Origin: a virus
Length of the DNA stretch: 64,000 nucleotides
IMG/VR virus record: IMGVR_UViG_3300027793_000082
Coordinates: 1 to 64,000 of that record
Direction: 5' to 3' (one strand)
Numbering within the stretch: the first letter of the stretch is position 1; every line of letters begins with the position of its first letter. Position numbers and translations under genes: made by a program. This document shows positions 25,785 through 34,665 of this stretch, piece after piece. The notes beneath the pieces were generated by a model, which did not search any database, was not told the origin of the DNA, and worked only from the letters and a program-made list of their open reading frames with translations.

Positions 25785-27542
25785 TTACGGTGTTTCAGTT
25801 GGGGGTGTTTCACCACCTGGGGCAGGCGCAGGTGCTTCAGCTGGCGGCGCTTCTAGAGGCGCTTCAGGTCCTGCTTCTGGACCTCCCAAGCCAAATTCAG
25901 GTTCTGGACTGGGTCGTATGCCTATTGATCCGAGACCCACGCTTTGGTCTTCAACTGGGCTGGTTCCAGTTTTGTCCTTGACTTTGGCACTGTTTTCTTC
26001 TTTCCACATACGTTCATTTTCCAGGATGTCTTCTTCAGTCCATCCCATATAGCGTTTCAAAGCATAACGCTTGCTCATGTAAGCTCTAGCATCGCTGTTC
26101 ATAGCTGAACTGAACAGGTTCACACGCTCTGTATCCAAGCTCATGTTTCGATACTGACTGAAACTTTGAGGAACATTGAATGCCAATTCAAACAAGCTGC
26201 TGTGAACCTCAATACCTCGGAATTTCAAAAACAATTTAAATTCCATATCCAGTGTTGGCGCAATACTGTTTTGCAGTCTTTGACAATATTTGTTGAATCG
26301 ATACTCTTGGATAAATGCTGTACCAACTTTGCCGTCGTTGAACACTGCTGTTCCATCATCTGGCCCTGTGGGCAAGTAGCTGCTGGGAATGCCCAATCCA
26401 CGCATCAGCTTGTTGTTGAAGTATTTGAGGTCGTCAATAGTACCAAGATTTTCGCCAGCGTTCAAAGTATCAATTGTTGTTCCGCGCTGCTCGCTGTTGG
26501 TAGCAAGAAAGAAATCTTCTGTTATGCTGATGGGATTGTATGCACTGTCAATAATACTTGTGCCCCCACCTGTGCGGTTGGGCAACCTTCTTTGATAGAT
26601 TTCGTTTTTGACTCTTTCCACATATTGCATAGCACGTTGGCCTTGAAGCTGACCCACGTCAATTTTGAACACTCTGCGCTCAGGTGCTCTCACAATACGA
26701 TAGATGAGAATACAATCTTCCAAGAGATCTTTTTGTTTGTAGGTTTTATACACAGCTTCAATAATGCTGATGCCAAAAGGCCAGTATTGATCCATGCCTT
26801 CACTCAAACTCAAGTGCACAACGTGATTTGCATCAATAGCAAGGCTGTTGGCTGGGTTGTAAAAACGGCTTGTGCGGCCACCTGGGGTGGTGGGCTGGCC
26901 ATAATTTATGTTTCCTGCACCGGCTGCTGGGTTGGAACTTCTGGGATAGCCACCTGGAAAACTGTATTGATCGTGTACCAGTGGGTTGGTTGCCACCAAG
27001 CTTTGTAAGTTGAAGTCTAGATCACGAATCACATATTGCTCAATTTTCTTACCTTGTGCCTCATTTACAATGATTTTTTCCACTTTGGCAGCATCAACCC
27101 ACAAAAGTTCATAGGTTTCAGGATCACGGATGAAAAATTGATCTCCATATTTCACAGTGTTTCTGAATATTTTGAAGATACGTTGGTTCAACCGATTTAT
27201 GCTGCACCATTGTTGAAGCGCATTGTTCAACAGTTCTGTTTCGGTTTCAGTAACATCTCCTTTCCAAATAAATCGGAAGGGAATGGGATCGTCATCACTT
27301 TGGTTTTGTGTGCAGAATTCAGCTATTGTGTCCAAACTACGATTGATTTCACTGTCTAAATCAGCTTGCTCGTAAGCCACATAGCGTTCCACACGGTTGG
27401 GCGCGCCAGCATAAACTTCTGGCAAATAACTGCTGAATTTGGTAGTGGTTGCACCTTGACTGTTGTCTTTGTTGATTTCTGCTAGTCGTGCAGTGAGTCT
27501 AGCTTGACTCGGTACTGTTGTGAAATATTTTTTCCAAGCCAT
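25785..27542 (-). CDS. portal vertex protein, gp20-like
   Basis: A 585-residue T4-type portal. Landmarks are YVAYEQADLDSEINRSLDTI, IFRNTVKYGDQFFIRDPETY, the APERRVFKIDVGQL stretch, RGLGIPSSYLP and MSKRYALKRYMGWTEEDILE, typical of gp20. The C-terminal ~60 residues are Pro/Glu/Ala-rich and probably disordered. Length is near T4 gp20 (524) plus this tail. A CATAAATA late element lies upstream. It opens the leftward head block; in T4 gene 67 would follow directly, but here the adhesin genes are in between. Confidence 0.93.
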   Translation of the reverse strand: MAWKKYFTTVPSQARLTARLAEINKDNSQGATTTKFSSYLPEVYAGAPNRVERYVAYEQADLDSEINRSLDTIAEFCTQNQSDDDPIPFRFIWKGDVTETETELLNNALQQWCSINRLNQRIFKIFRNTVKYGDQFFIRDPETYELLWVDAAKVEKIIVNEAQGKKIEQYVIRDLDFNLQSLVATNPLVHDQYSFPGGYPRSSNPAAGAGNINYGQPTTPGGRTSRFYNPANSLAIDANHVVHLSLSEGMDQYWPFGISIIEAVYKTYKQKDLLEDCILIYRIVRAPERRVFKIDVGQLQGQRAMQYVERVKNEIYQRRLPNRTGGGTSIIDSAYNPISITEDFFLATNSEQRGTTIDTLNAGENLGTIDDLKYFNNKLMRGLGIPSSYLPTGPDDGTAVFNDGKVGTAFIQEYRFNKYCQRLQNSIAPTLDMEFKLFLKFRGIEVHSSLFELAFNVPQSFSQYRNMSLDTERVNLFSSAMNSDARAYMSKRYALKRYMGWTEEDILENERMWKEENSAKVKDKTGTSPVEDQSVGLGSIGIRPSPEPEFGLGGPEAGPEAPLEAPPAEAPAPAPGGETPPTETP

Positions 27543-27569
27543 CAGGGTTCTGTTTCTCTAGGTTTTTGA

Positions 27570-27577
27570 TATTTATG
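27570..27577 (-). promoter_or_regulatory. late promoter element CATAAATA before the portal gene
   Basis: The minus strand reads CATAAATA (7 of 8 to TATAAATA) 28 nt upstream of the portal ATG at 27542. Confidence 0.6.
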
Positions 27578-27607
27578 TGCGAAAAATACCCAGAAAAAAG
27601 ATTACAC

Positions 27608-29899
27608 TTAGCTAAAGTCACCAATTATTCCGGCTGTGATACGCGATTGTCTTGCTATCTCTTGTTGTACTGGGGTCTGTTGTGCAACAGTTTCTGTCAA
27701 GGTGTGGACAGCTCCTATTAAGGCATCATTTTGCGGTATTACTGGCGGCGCAAGACTAGTCATAGTTGCTTGGGCTGCTACTCTACTTACAAGTGCAGCC
27801 ATAGCGGAAACAAATGACGTGCTGCTTGCTTGCATTTCAACAAGTGCAGTTGAATCTTGTAATACGCTGTTGGCATCGCCAGTTTGATCACCTGTCCTTG
27901 CTTCTGCTGCACTGGCTGAACTTGTCCCATAGCTTGTGACACCCCCGACTAATCCGCCAAGTATTGCTCCTGCCAAGATACCACCAGGGCCTGCCCCTAT
28001 GCCTGCAAGAGCCCCTGTTGCTGCACCGCCCAATGCACCGCCCAACCAACCAGGCGCACCAACTTGGTTAGCCGCATAGCTCCCCCCTATGCCACCCATT
28101 ATCCCTAGCGCGCCAGCGCCTAGCAACCTGCCCTTCCCTAGTCCGCCCATACTCGATGCTCCTCGCATCATACCAGCACCTACACCTGTAGAGCCCAGCA
28201 TTGAAGTCAAACCCAAACCTCCTCCGCCCAGAAACCGTGGTATTGCAGCTCTTAAGGCTGTACTTGCCAGTAATTTAGGCATCAATGCAACAGCAGCTCC
28301 TGTGGCCAAGGCCGAGGCTGCTCCTGAAATACCACTAGCAGCCATTCCATAAAATGAGTTGGCTGCTCCTGCGCCTACGCCAGTTGCTGCTGCCAATGGT
28401 TCAAGAACTGCTGTAAACAAGCCCAACTGTTGTGTAGCTGCATAGAGCGCTGCCTTGAAATCACCTGTTATGCGAGCAGTGTCCATAGTCACTTTCTGCA
28501 TTGCAGTTGTGGCTCTATCAAGATTGCCACCCCTGCCTGTGAAGATATTTAAAATACGGTCTAACCCGCCAGGTCTGGCAGCAGCAGCTTGCCCACGCTC
28601 AGCTTCTGGTAGCATCTTAGCAAACATTTCTGCGCTACCAGCGTATGCACCACCCACTTGTGCTTGTAGTTGTAGTGTGTCTAGGCCGCGACTTTCAGTT
28701 AAGGCCCGCTGGAATTCCAGAACTGACCGCATAGTCTCTTCCGGTGTTCCAGTGGCCAACCCTCTTGACAAGGCCGTCATAGAAGGCATCAAATCACCGA
28801 TGCTCATCATAGCTCGCATTTGGGGATCACTAGGCATGATCCCCATTTGCATGCCCACAATAGCTCGAGCCATTTGCGGGCCTACCTGACGTGCAATTAC
28901 GTCTTGATTTGCTCTCAGACGCTCAGCTGCTGCTGGATCAGTTCTGGCCAACTGCCGTATACGCAACATTATAGCCGCATCTTCAGCAGCAGCCTTGCTC
29001 CTGGCTTGCAGTTCCTTTCTGTCTTTCCCGGTTAACTCAGTAAGTGCAGCAAGTTCCCGCACATATTTGACTGCACCTTCTCTCTGCATTTCAGTGCTCA
29101 TACCATATGCAAGACCGCCTTGGGCAAGCATATCAAGAAATGAAGCCACTGTTTCTCCCTGTTGGGCCATTGTCTGGCCATACATACCAAATCCACGAGT
29201 AGTGGTTTGAACACCTCTCAACAAAGTGGCGAAATTTTGTTCACCAACACCACCTATTGTACTACCAAATTGGCCAACTATGCCTTGAAACTCGTCCAGT
29301 TTCAAACCAGTCCTGCCAACCATTTCTTGCATTTTTTCCAGACTGCCGCCAAATGTAACACCAGTACTAAGCATGGATTGAAAAGCTGGCATGCCAGCTG
29401 CGAAAATTCCCACAGTAGCAGCAACCGCTGCTACACTTTTGTTCAAAACTGAGAAAGCAGTAGCGAGGCTGGAAGCTTTGCCTCCTGCGTCTCGAGCCTT
29501 CATCTCCAGAAAGCTCAACCCGCTTGTTACGCCGTCATACAATCTTGTGCTGTCAAACTTGCTCATCCGATCCAAACTGGATCGCAAATCGTCCACACTG
29601 CGTTTGTAACTGCCTTGAATCTCCTTGTCGTAGTCTTTCATCCGTTGCTCATAACGCAAGTTATTGACTTGAGCACGTTTGGCTTTTTCAGCCTCTATTT
29701 GCATTTGACTCAAGCCATCTTTGGCCTCATCAAGCGCATCGTTAAATTCTTTTATGCTTTTGACATCAATGTCTTTGGCTTTGGCAATGGCAGCCAAAAT
29801 GCTGTTGTTTGATGCCATTTTGTCACGCAACTCTGAGAGAGTGCGCTCTTGGGCCCAATCTTTACTGATCTGCTTTAGTTCGCTAGCTGTAAAACTCAT
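27608..29899 (-). CDS. large tape-measure-like virion protein
   Basis: A 763-residue protein. Residues ~1-130 are charged and coiled-coil-like. Residues ~140-185 are hydrophobic (VAAVAATVGIFAAGMPAF). The middle is Ala/Met/Gln-rich helix, and residues ~500-670 are very Gly/Ala-rich with repeated small-residue hydrophobic helices (GALGGAATGALAGIGAGPGG, ILAGAILGGLVGG), as in tape measure proteins that insert into membranes. It is divergent from the gp26-like gene, a typical neighbour of tail-assembly genes. Tape measure or internal virion protein are the likely options; confident family assignment is not possible by eye. Confidence 0.5.
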   Translation of the reverse strand: MSFTASELKQISKDWAQERTLSELRDKMASNNSILAAIAKAKDIDVKSIKEFNDALDEAKDGLSQMQIEAEKAKRAQVNNLRYEQRMKDYDKEIQGSYKRSVDDLRSSLDRMSKFDSTRLYDGVTSGLSFLEMKARDAGGKASSLATAFSVLNKSVAAVAATVGIFAAGMPAFQSMLSTGVTFGGSLEKMQEMVGRTGLKLDEFQGIVGQFGSTIGGVGEQNFATLLRGVQTTTRGFGMYGQTMAQQGETVASFLDMLAQGGLAYGMSTEMQREGAVKYVRELAALTELTGKDRKELQARSKAAAEDAAIMLRIRQLARTDPAAAERLRANQDVIARQVGPQMARAIVGMQMGIMPSDPQMRAMMSIGDLMPSMTALSRGLATGTPEETMRSVLEFQRALTESRGLDTLQLQAQVGGAYAGSAEMFAKMLPEAERGQAAAARPGGLDRILNIFTGRGGNLDRATTAMQKVTMDTARITGDFKAALYAATQQLGLFTAVLEPLAAATGVGAGAANSFYGMAASGISGAASALATGAAVALMPKLLASTALRAAIPRFLGGGGLGLTSMLGSTGVGAGMMRGASSMGGLGKGRLLGAGALGIMGGIGGSYAANQVGAPGWLGGALGGAATGALAGIGAGPGGILAGAILGGLVGGVTSYGTSSASAAEARTGDQTGDANSVLQDSTALVEMQASSTSFVSAMAALVSRVAAQATMTSLAPPVIPQNDALIGAVHTLTETVAQQTPVQQEIARQSRITAGIIGDFS

Positions 29900-29924
29900 A
29901 CAAAATTTCTCGCAACAGGAGATT

Positions 29925-29953
29925 ACCAGTATTTAAGCCCCTTAAATACTGGT
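29925..29953. promoter_or_regulatory. palindromic divergent late-type promoters
   Basis: A perfect 13-bp inverted repeat (ACCAGTATTTAAG / CTTAAATACTGGT, 3-nt centre). Each arm carries CTTAAATA reading outward, 30 nt from the ATG of the tape-measure-like gene on one side and 36 nt from the gp26-like ATG on the other. It may be a pair of mirror-image late promoters, an operator, or both. Confidence 0.5.
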
Positions 29954-29984
29954 GAATAACATACTATGATAATAGGGCACACAA

Positions 29985-30818
29985 ATGAGTAATCCGTTAA
30001 GTCAATACTTTCACACTCCCAAAGCTTATGTACAATTGCCAACACAAGGAAGATTTTACCCTCCTGACTTTGTTGAAACATCCGCCAATGGTGAAGTGGC
30101 TGTGTATCCATTGACAGCAATTGACCAAATAATGCTGAAAACTCCAGATGCTTTGCTGAACGGTGATGCTTTGTTGAGCGTGTTCAAAAATTGTGTTCCA
30201 GGGGTGAAAGATCCCAAGCAGCTGGTGGAACCTGACATCAACACATTGTTGGTAGCCATAAGGATAGCCAGTGCTGGTTCCACAATGGAAGTGGAAACCA
30301 CATGCCCCAATTGTGGAAAAGAGCACAATTTTGGAATTGATCTCAGTGGATTTATTGAAACCCAAAGCACTGTGGAAGGTCCCACGTATGTGGAAATTGA
30401 CGGCGCACTGCAAGTTTTCCTACGCCCTTATAATTTTCAACAGAGAAACCTGCAACTATTGAATGAAGTTGAACAAGCCAGATCCATAAAAGTGTTGGAA
30501 GAAACAGAAACCACTGATGCTGAAAAAATCAGCAGTGTAACCAAGCAAATCAATCAAATGGCTCAGCGAACTCTAGACATCATGAGCATGAGCATTACTG
30601 CAATCAAAATAATCAGCACCGGTGAAACAGTAACAAACCCGGGATACATTCAAGAGTTTGTGAAAGGTATTCCCACAACCAGTGCCAATGCCATTATCGA
30701 CAAACTCAAAGAGTTGAATTCCATTGGTGTTGATACAGAAACCAGTTTTCAATGCGACGCTTGCAGCCACTCTTGGAGTCAAAGAATCGACTTCGATCCC
30801 ACAAGTTTTTTCGAATAA
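29985..30818 (+). CDS. baseplate hub protein gp26-like (zero-frame product)
   Basis: A 277-residue protein. It begins NPLSQYFHTPKAYVQLPTQG, RFYPP, the start pattern of gp26-type hub/tail-assembly proteins with zinc-ribbon motifs. Two Cys pairs are present: CPNCG near residue 107 and CDAC near residue 259. T4 gp26 is 208 residues and helps build the central hub. The last sense codons AGT TTT TTC GAA precede TAA and include a -1 frameshift heptamer, so a fraction of ribosomes should continue into the next frame. It lacks a strong Shine-Dalgarno. Confidence 0.7.
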   Translation: MSNPLSQYFHTPKAYVQLPTQGRFYPPDFVETSANGEVAVYPLTAIDQIMLKTPDALLNGDALLSVFKNCVPGVKDPKQLVEPDINTLLVAIRIASAGSTMEVETTCPNCGKEHNFGIDLSGFIETQSTVEGPTYVEIDGALQVFLRPYNFQQRNLQLLNEVEQARSIKVLEETETTDAEKISSVTKQINQMAQRTLDIMSMSITAIKIISTGETVTNPGYIQEFVKGIPTTSANAIIDKLKELNSIGVDTETSFQCDACSHSWSQRIDFDPTSFFE

Positions 30819-30866
30819 AGCTTCTCAGAGGTGATCCCCAGGAGATCACCAAAACACTGAGAAGCT
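30806..30866 (+). other. programmed -1 ribosomal frameshift signal
   Basis: The slippery heptamer T TTT TTC is in the right register at 30806-30812. A 6-nt spacer (30813-30818, containing the zero-frame stop) is followed by a long stem: outer 10 bp AGCTTCTCAG (30819-30828) with CTGAGAAGCT (30857-30866), inner 7 bp GGTGATC (30830-30836) with GATCACC (30844-30850). All three elements have textbook geometry. Confidence 0.88.
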
Positions 30867-31054
30867 GTGAAAAAGAAGTGGAAATGATTGAAAGCGATAT
30901 TGCAAACCTAGTGTATTACATGAACGGTGGTTTGACCTACAGTGAAGCTTGGCATCTTTCGACAACACAGATGCAAGCCTTGTCTGGAACTATTTCAAAA
31001 CACTATGAAATGCAAGCAGAAGCCTATCGTAGAGCACAAACCAAGAAGGTATAA
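30812..31054 (+). CDS. -1 frame extension of gp26-like gene (gp51-like hub assembly/chaperone)
   Basis: Eighty codons open in the -1 frame after the slippery site, beginning RIKLLRGDPQEITKTLRSCE and containing ANLVYYMNGGLTYSEAWHLS, a helical charged sequence like small tail-assembly proteins. The same frame is open back to 30752 inside the gp26-like gene, but I see no Shine-Dalgarno for a separate start. The fusion would be 356 residues (276 + 80). In T4, gene 51 (a hub assembly factor) follows gene 26, so this segment may be the counterpart of gp51, made as a frameshift fusion. The gp51 link is by position only. Confidence 0.65.
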   Translation, partial: RIKLLRGDPQEITKTLRSCEKEVEMIESDIANLVYYMNGGLTYSEAWHLSTTQMQALSGTISKHYEMQAEAYRRAQTKKV

Positions 31055-31077
31055 TTGAATATTTGATACTTGGGTAT

Positions 31078-31470
31078 TTCGTTAGGGAGGAAGTCACACT
31101 TCTCCCCACCGGGAGGAGAAGTTTGAAAAAGGCTTTCGTATAGGGCTTCGGCCTGCCTGTCTCGTCTTGGGATTGTATCCAGCTGGCGGAGAACCTATTT
31201 CCAGCATTCCTGACTCTCTTCTCGGACTTATGCTCATGGAGCTGCCTTCTCGGTTATGTGCTCATCACACACGCAGGGAACCCAGTCAGACAGGCTGTTG
31301 ACTGAACCCCTTCCAGCTTCACGGGACAGTGAGAGGCTGGATCCTTTTTGTTCACTTTCGTGGCGAGGGCATAGAACAGTAAACCCTCATGCGTAATTTT
31401 CCCCTGCCTTCGCGCCTGGTAGATACGGATGGACACTACACCATCATACTAAGCCACTATTTTGAAAAAC
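31078..31470. ncRNA. candidate structured non-coding RNA in a 422-nt gene-free gap
   Basis: Between two convergent genes (ends 31054 and 31477), in a genome where convergent genes usually share stop codons. It is GC-richer than its flanks and dense in inverted repeats: ACTTCTCC/GGAGAAGT (31098-31122), a C(UUCG)G tetraloop hairpin (31143-31154), CAGTCA/TGACTG (31283-31304), TCCAGC/GCTGGA (31312-31341), GAGGG/CCCTC (31365-31387). A 20-nt near-direct repeat occurs at 31218-31237 and 31246-31265. GGGAGGAAGT (31085-31094) could pair with 31098-31106 instead, giving exclusive alternatives. A TATGAT at 31443-31448 on the minus strand could be a -10. It does not match RNase P, tmRNA or group I/II cores by eye. 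Strand is undecided. Confidence 0.5.
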
Positions 31471-31476
31471 CGTATA

Positions 31477-32286
31477 TTATGCGTAGTTGCTGATTCTAAA
31501 ATTGCCTGGTGTACGTGCTGTGCTGTCTAGGTATTTCAAAAGATAATTGTTGTTTGTGTTCTTGAAATCAATTACCCAAGGAGTGTTGTATTCAACATAC
31601 CGACCACTCTCTTGCTTGATAATTGCTGTTGTCCATCTATTGTATTCGTTGAGATTGAATTGAGGAATAATTATGGGTTTTGTGGTTAACGGGGTCCAAA
31701 TTTCTGTGTGTTCTTCAGTATTGTTGTATTTGTATTTGATTTCATTACGAGGTATTTGTGCATGACGCTTGTTACTGAACTCCAGTTCGCTCAAACTGCT
31801 GGGTGGAGTCTTGTATGCGACTTCAATTATATCACTTGTTTGTGGATGAGCCAAAATGTCTGCTTGTTCTTTGTAAAAATCAATCACTGCCCTAGCCATT
31901 TGTTTCTTGGCTTCTGGAATCATGATCCAGCGATTGGCACCAGCTGATTCAAACATCATGATTTGAGCTTCACTCAAAACAGTTTTGTTCGTGAGACGGT
32001 CAAACACAACATGAAAATAACTCTTCAATGAGTCTGGCCATTCAGCTGGCTTTTTCACAAGGTCACGAATGTTGAGATTGTGTTTGGCTAGTTCACAAAA
32101 GAGTGAGGCTTGTTCATTGGAAATATTGAGGATGCTTTGAGGAAAAGCTCTTACTCGGCTACCAAACGCTCCAACCAGTGTATTGTAAAATCCCAGTTCT
32201 TGACGGAAAAAGCTGTTCAAGCGATTTTGATCAATGGGATCAACTACAATAAAAATGCTGCGTTGTTGTGGCTTATTGTATTTCAT
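31477..32286 (-). CDS. hypothetical protein
   Basis: A 269-residue protein from the ATG at 32286 (MKYNKPQQRSIFIVVDPIDQ). An upstream ATG at 32331 has no ribosome-binding site and would overlap the divergent nuclease region. The N-terminus (SIFIVVDPIDQNRLNSFF) suggests an alpha/beta fold; the rest is mixed and rich in Asn, Tyr and Thr. I recognise no motif. It is next to the PD-(D/E)XK nuclease gene (divergent) and its end borders the candidate RNA region. Confidence 0.5.
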   Translation of the reverse strand: MKYNKPQQRSIFIVVDPIDQNRLNSFFRQELGFYNTLVGAFGSRVRAFPQSILNISNEQASLFCELAKHNLNIRDLVKKPAEWPDSLKSYFHVVFDRLTNKTVLSEAQIMMFESAGANRWIMIPEAKKQMARAVIDFYKEQADILAHPQTSDIIEVAYKTPPSSLSELEFSNKRHAQIPRNEIKYKYNNTEEHTEIWTPLTTKPIIIPQFNLNEYNRWTTAIIKQESGRYVEYNTPWVIDFKNTNNNYLLKYLDSTARTPGNFRISNYA

Positions 32287-32380
32287 TCTCAATACTCTTT
32301 TGTTGATTTGATTATAAGTAGTGAGAATCATAAAATCAAAAGGTTACAGAACTTTTTCTGGACAACAAGGAACAGAATAT

Positions 32381-32896
32381 ATGGCAGCGTCAAAAGGCAA
32401 AGCAAAAGGCAACGCAGGTGAGCTGCGTATCGCTAAATTTCTTACGGACCTCTATGAGGCTAAATTTATTCGTGTGCCCAATAGTGGTGCATTTATTGGG
32501 GGAGCTAACACAAAAAGAAAAGAAACCATGGATGCTACCCAAATCAGCTATTTCAAAAGCGATCTTATTCCACCCTCACATATGAAAAAACTGGTGATTG
32601 AAAGTAAATTTTATCAAGACTTTCCTTGGCACAAGCTTATGTGCAAGGGCGATGTCAAGCAGTTGGACAGTTGGATTGAACAAACATTGGATGTGTGTGA
32701 TCCCGAGGACTTGTGGTTTGTAGTAATCAGAATCAACCACAAAGGCAGTTACGCTTGTTTTGACCAAAAACATTTGCCTGTCTTTGTTGTGGAAAATCAT
32801 GTTCGTTACAAAACATTTGTGTTAACTGAGTTTGAGCCATTTTTTGAACAAAACAAGCTGAAGATTCAAGAACTGTGCTATACAGCAGGAGTGTAG
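32381..32896 (+). CDS. PD-(D/E)XK nuclease, Holliday-junction-resolvase-like
   Basis: A 171-residue nuclease. The core is visible: N-terminal basic KGKAKGNAGELRIAKFLTD with the helix-1 Glu, then SGAFIGGANTKRK, the Asp in YFKSDLIPP, and the ExK catalytic pair in KLVIESKFYQDF. This arrangement (Glu, Asp, ExK) is that of archaeal Hjc-like resolvases and related phage nucleases. The ATG at 32381 has AAGGA 9 nt upstream. It lies tail to tail with gp46 and overlaps it by 19 nt, in keeping with a role in recombination or branch resolution. Confidence 0.78.
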   Translation: MAASKGKAKGNAGELRIAKFLTDLYEAKFIRVPNSGAFIGGANTKRKETMDATQISYFKSDLIPPSHMKKLVIESKFYQDFPWHKLMCKGDVKQLDSWIEQTLDVCDPEDLWFVVIRINHKGSYACFDQKHLPVFVVENHVRYKTFVLTEFEPFFEQNKLKIQELCYTAGV

Positions 32897-34665
32897 TCCC
32901 ATTCAAATCTGGAAAAATTGTCTTCCTTGATAACCGACAGCACTTGAGAACACCTGCTCTGCAACTCTTCTCGATGTGAGATCAGCAAAATATTTTTGTT
33001 ACGATCTCTACTCATGGCTTTCAAAGTTTCCAAAGACCTTTCCAAGCCTGTGCTGTCCAAGCCCACATCAAGAATTTCATCCACTGCCATGAAGTTGATG
33101 CTGGTGTTCATGTGCTCAAAAATGTCACGGAACGCCCAGCTCAACGCCAAACATACTCGAGTTCGCTCTCCTCTACTCAAGCTGTCAAAGTCAAAGTCCA
33201 CGCCCAGATGCATGATCTCCACTCCCAAATCATTGCTGAATTTCACTTGATGTGGCAGCATCAAACCAGTGAGATACTCACCCAGTCGATAGTTCAAGTA
33301 ACTGAGATTTTGATCAATAATCCTTTTTCTGATAAAACTGTCTTTGTTTGTCAGCAGTTTCAAAAGAAACTCTTGATGATCCTTGAGTTGGCTTAGTTCA
33401 TTTAAGGAGTCATAAGAAACTTCTTGTAGAGTGGAGTTCAAGGAACCCACTTGTGCTTGATAAGGATTGGTTTCCAGCTGGAGTTTGTCTAGTTCAGCAC
33501 TTAGCAATGTGAGACTGTTTCTGTGTTCATAGGCTTCATCAATGCTTTTGTAAAACGTGGGATTCAAGCTCACTGCACCACTCAGCTCCTGAAGCTCACT
33601 TAGTTCTTGAGTCAGCACCTGGCACTCTTGTTCCAATGTTTGGATACTTTTGTCCAGCCGGGTTATCTTGTGTTCAAGGTCATCCAGCAAACTGGTTTGT
33701 TTTTCGTCATGAATTTTTTGTCCACACATGGCGCAATTGTGTTCTTGAATTTGTGAATACTGTGTAAGCCAGCCAGTTTGTTGTGCCTTCAGCTGTGATA
33801 AATGCTGTGCTTTGGTTTGGTTTTGGCTTTGAGTGTTTTTCAATGCTGTTTGAAGCTCGCGATACACAAGATTGTCTTTGTGGGATTGAATTTCTTTTTC
33901 AACATCAAGATGGCTGAGTGCCACCAATGCATTTTCCAGTTCTTGTATTTTGTTTTGATGTTGAATGTTCCATTGAAGAGTTTTTTGATTCAAACTTTCA
34001 ATAGTGCTTAAAATACGTGCATTGCTGTTTTTCACAGTGTGGATTTTGAACTCTTCTTGCTCAATGCTTGCCTTTGTTGTTTGTATGAGCTTTTTGAGGT
34101 TTTCTGCCTTTTGAGAAAGCAATGTGATGCCCAAAAGTTCTTCAATAATTTCCCGTTGTTTACCTGCGCCCATACTCAAGAATGGTTCAGTATAGGTGTT
34201 CAATGCCACAATGTGTTTGAACATTGTGTGGCTGATGCCCAATACCTTTTCAATGTCTTTTTGAGTGTCTTTGTTCTCTCCTTGAGCCTCATCAGCACTT
34301 TTGTTTTCATTTACTGACTCATCGTTGATAATATAACGGAAAAAGCTGGGGGCACGCCCGCGTTCAATTTTGTAGCTGTTGCCGTTGGCCTCAAACTCAA
34401 TGCTCACAGCCATGTTCTTTTTGTTGATGCTGTTGATGAGGTTGTTTTTCTTGATGTTGGTAAGAGCTTGGCCATACAGCCCATAACAGATGGCAGAGAT
34501 CAATGTGCTTTTGCCAACACCGTTACGGTTGCCGTTTCCACCCAAGTCCAAATTTTCACCCAACACAAGTGTCAAACCAGGCTGTGTGAGATTTATGGAT
34601 TGTGAGACTGCACCCACACTCATGAAGTTTTTGATTGTTACGTTTTTGAGTGTAATCAAGGTCAA
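32878..34665 (-). CDS. recombination endonuclease subunit gp46 (Rad50/SbcC-like ATPase)
   Basis: A 595-residue SMC-family ATPase. Walker A GNRNGVGKST is at residues ~45-54, two coiled-coil arms flank a zinc hook CAMCGQ near residue 310, then the ABC signature LSRGERTRVCLALSWAF and Walker B INFMAVDEILDVGLDS. T4 gp46 is 560 residues. Together with gp47 it resects DNA ends for recombination-dependent replication. The two genes overlap by 4 nt in the order 47-46, as in T4, and share a -35/-10 promoter upstream of gp47. Confidence 0.95.
   Translation of the reverse strand: MTLITLKNVTIKNFMSVGAVSQSINLTQPGLTLVLGENLDLGGNGNRNGVGKSTLISAICYGLYGQALTNIKKNNLINSINKKNMAVSIEFEANGNSYKIERGRAPSFFRYIINDESVNENKSADEAQGENKDTQKDIEKVLGISHTMFKHIVALNTYTEPFLSMGAGKQREIIEELLGITLLSQKAENLKKLIQTTKASIEQEEFKIHTVKNSNARILSTIESLNQKTLQWNIQHQNKIQELENALVALSHLDVEKEIQSHKDNLVYRELQTALKNTQSQNQTKAQHLSQLKAQQTGWLTQYSQIQEHNCAMCGQKIHDEKQTSLLDDLEHKITRLDKSIQTLEQECQVLTQELSELQELSGAVSLNPTFYKSIDEAYEHRNSLTLLSAELDKLQLETNPYQAQVGSLNSTLQEVSYDSLNELSQLKDHQEFLLKLLTNKDSFIRKRIIDQNLSYLNYRLGEYLTGLMLPHQVKFSNDLGVEIMHLGVDFDFDSLSRGERTRVCLALSWAFRDIFEHMNTSINFMAVDEILDVGLDSTGLERSLETLKAMSRDRNKNILLISHREELQSRCSQVLSVIKEDNFSRFEWDYTPAV

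Noticed and set aside
25776-25790. GTAAATA as a late promoter for the beta-helix fibre gene
   Set aside because: The -10 would lie only 9 nt before the ATG and includes the portal stop codon, so it is probably chance.
31254-31436. A 60-codon frame on the minus strand inside the candidate RNA region
   Set aside because: It starts in a hairpin, has no ribosome-binding site, and its composition (Thr/Cys/Lys mix) is not protein-like compared with neighbours.
31370-31440. tmRNA-like tag (AGENYA followed by TGA on the minus strand)
   Set aside because: No tRNA-like ends, no resume-codon context and the tag lacks the usual C-terminal LAA/VAA.
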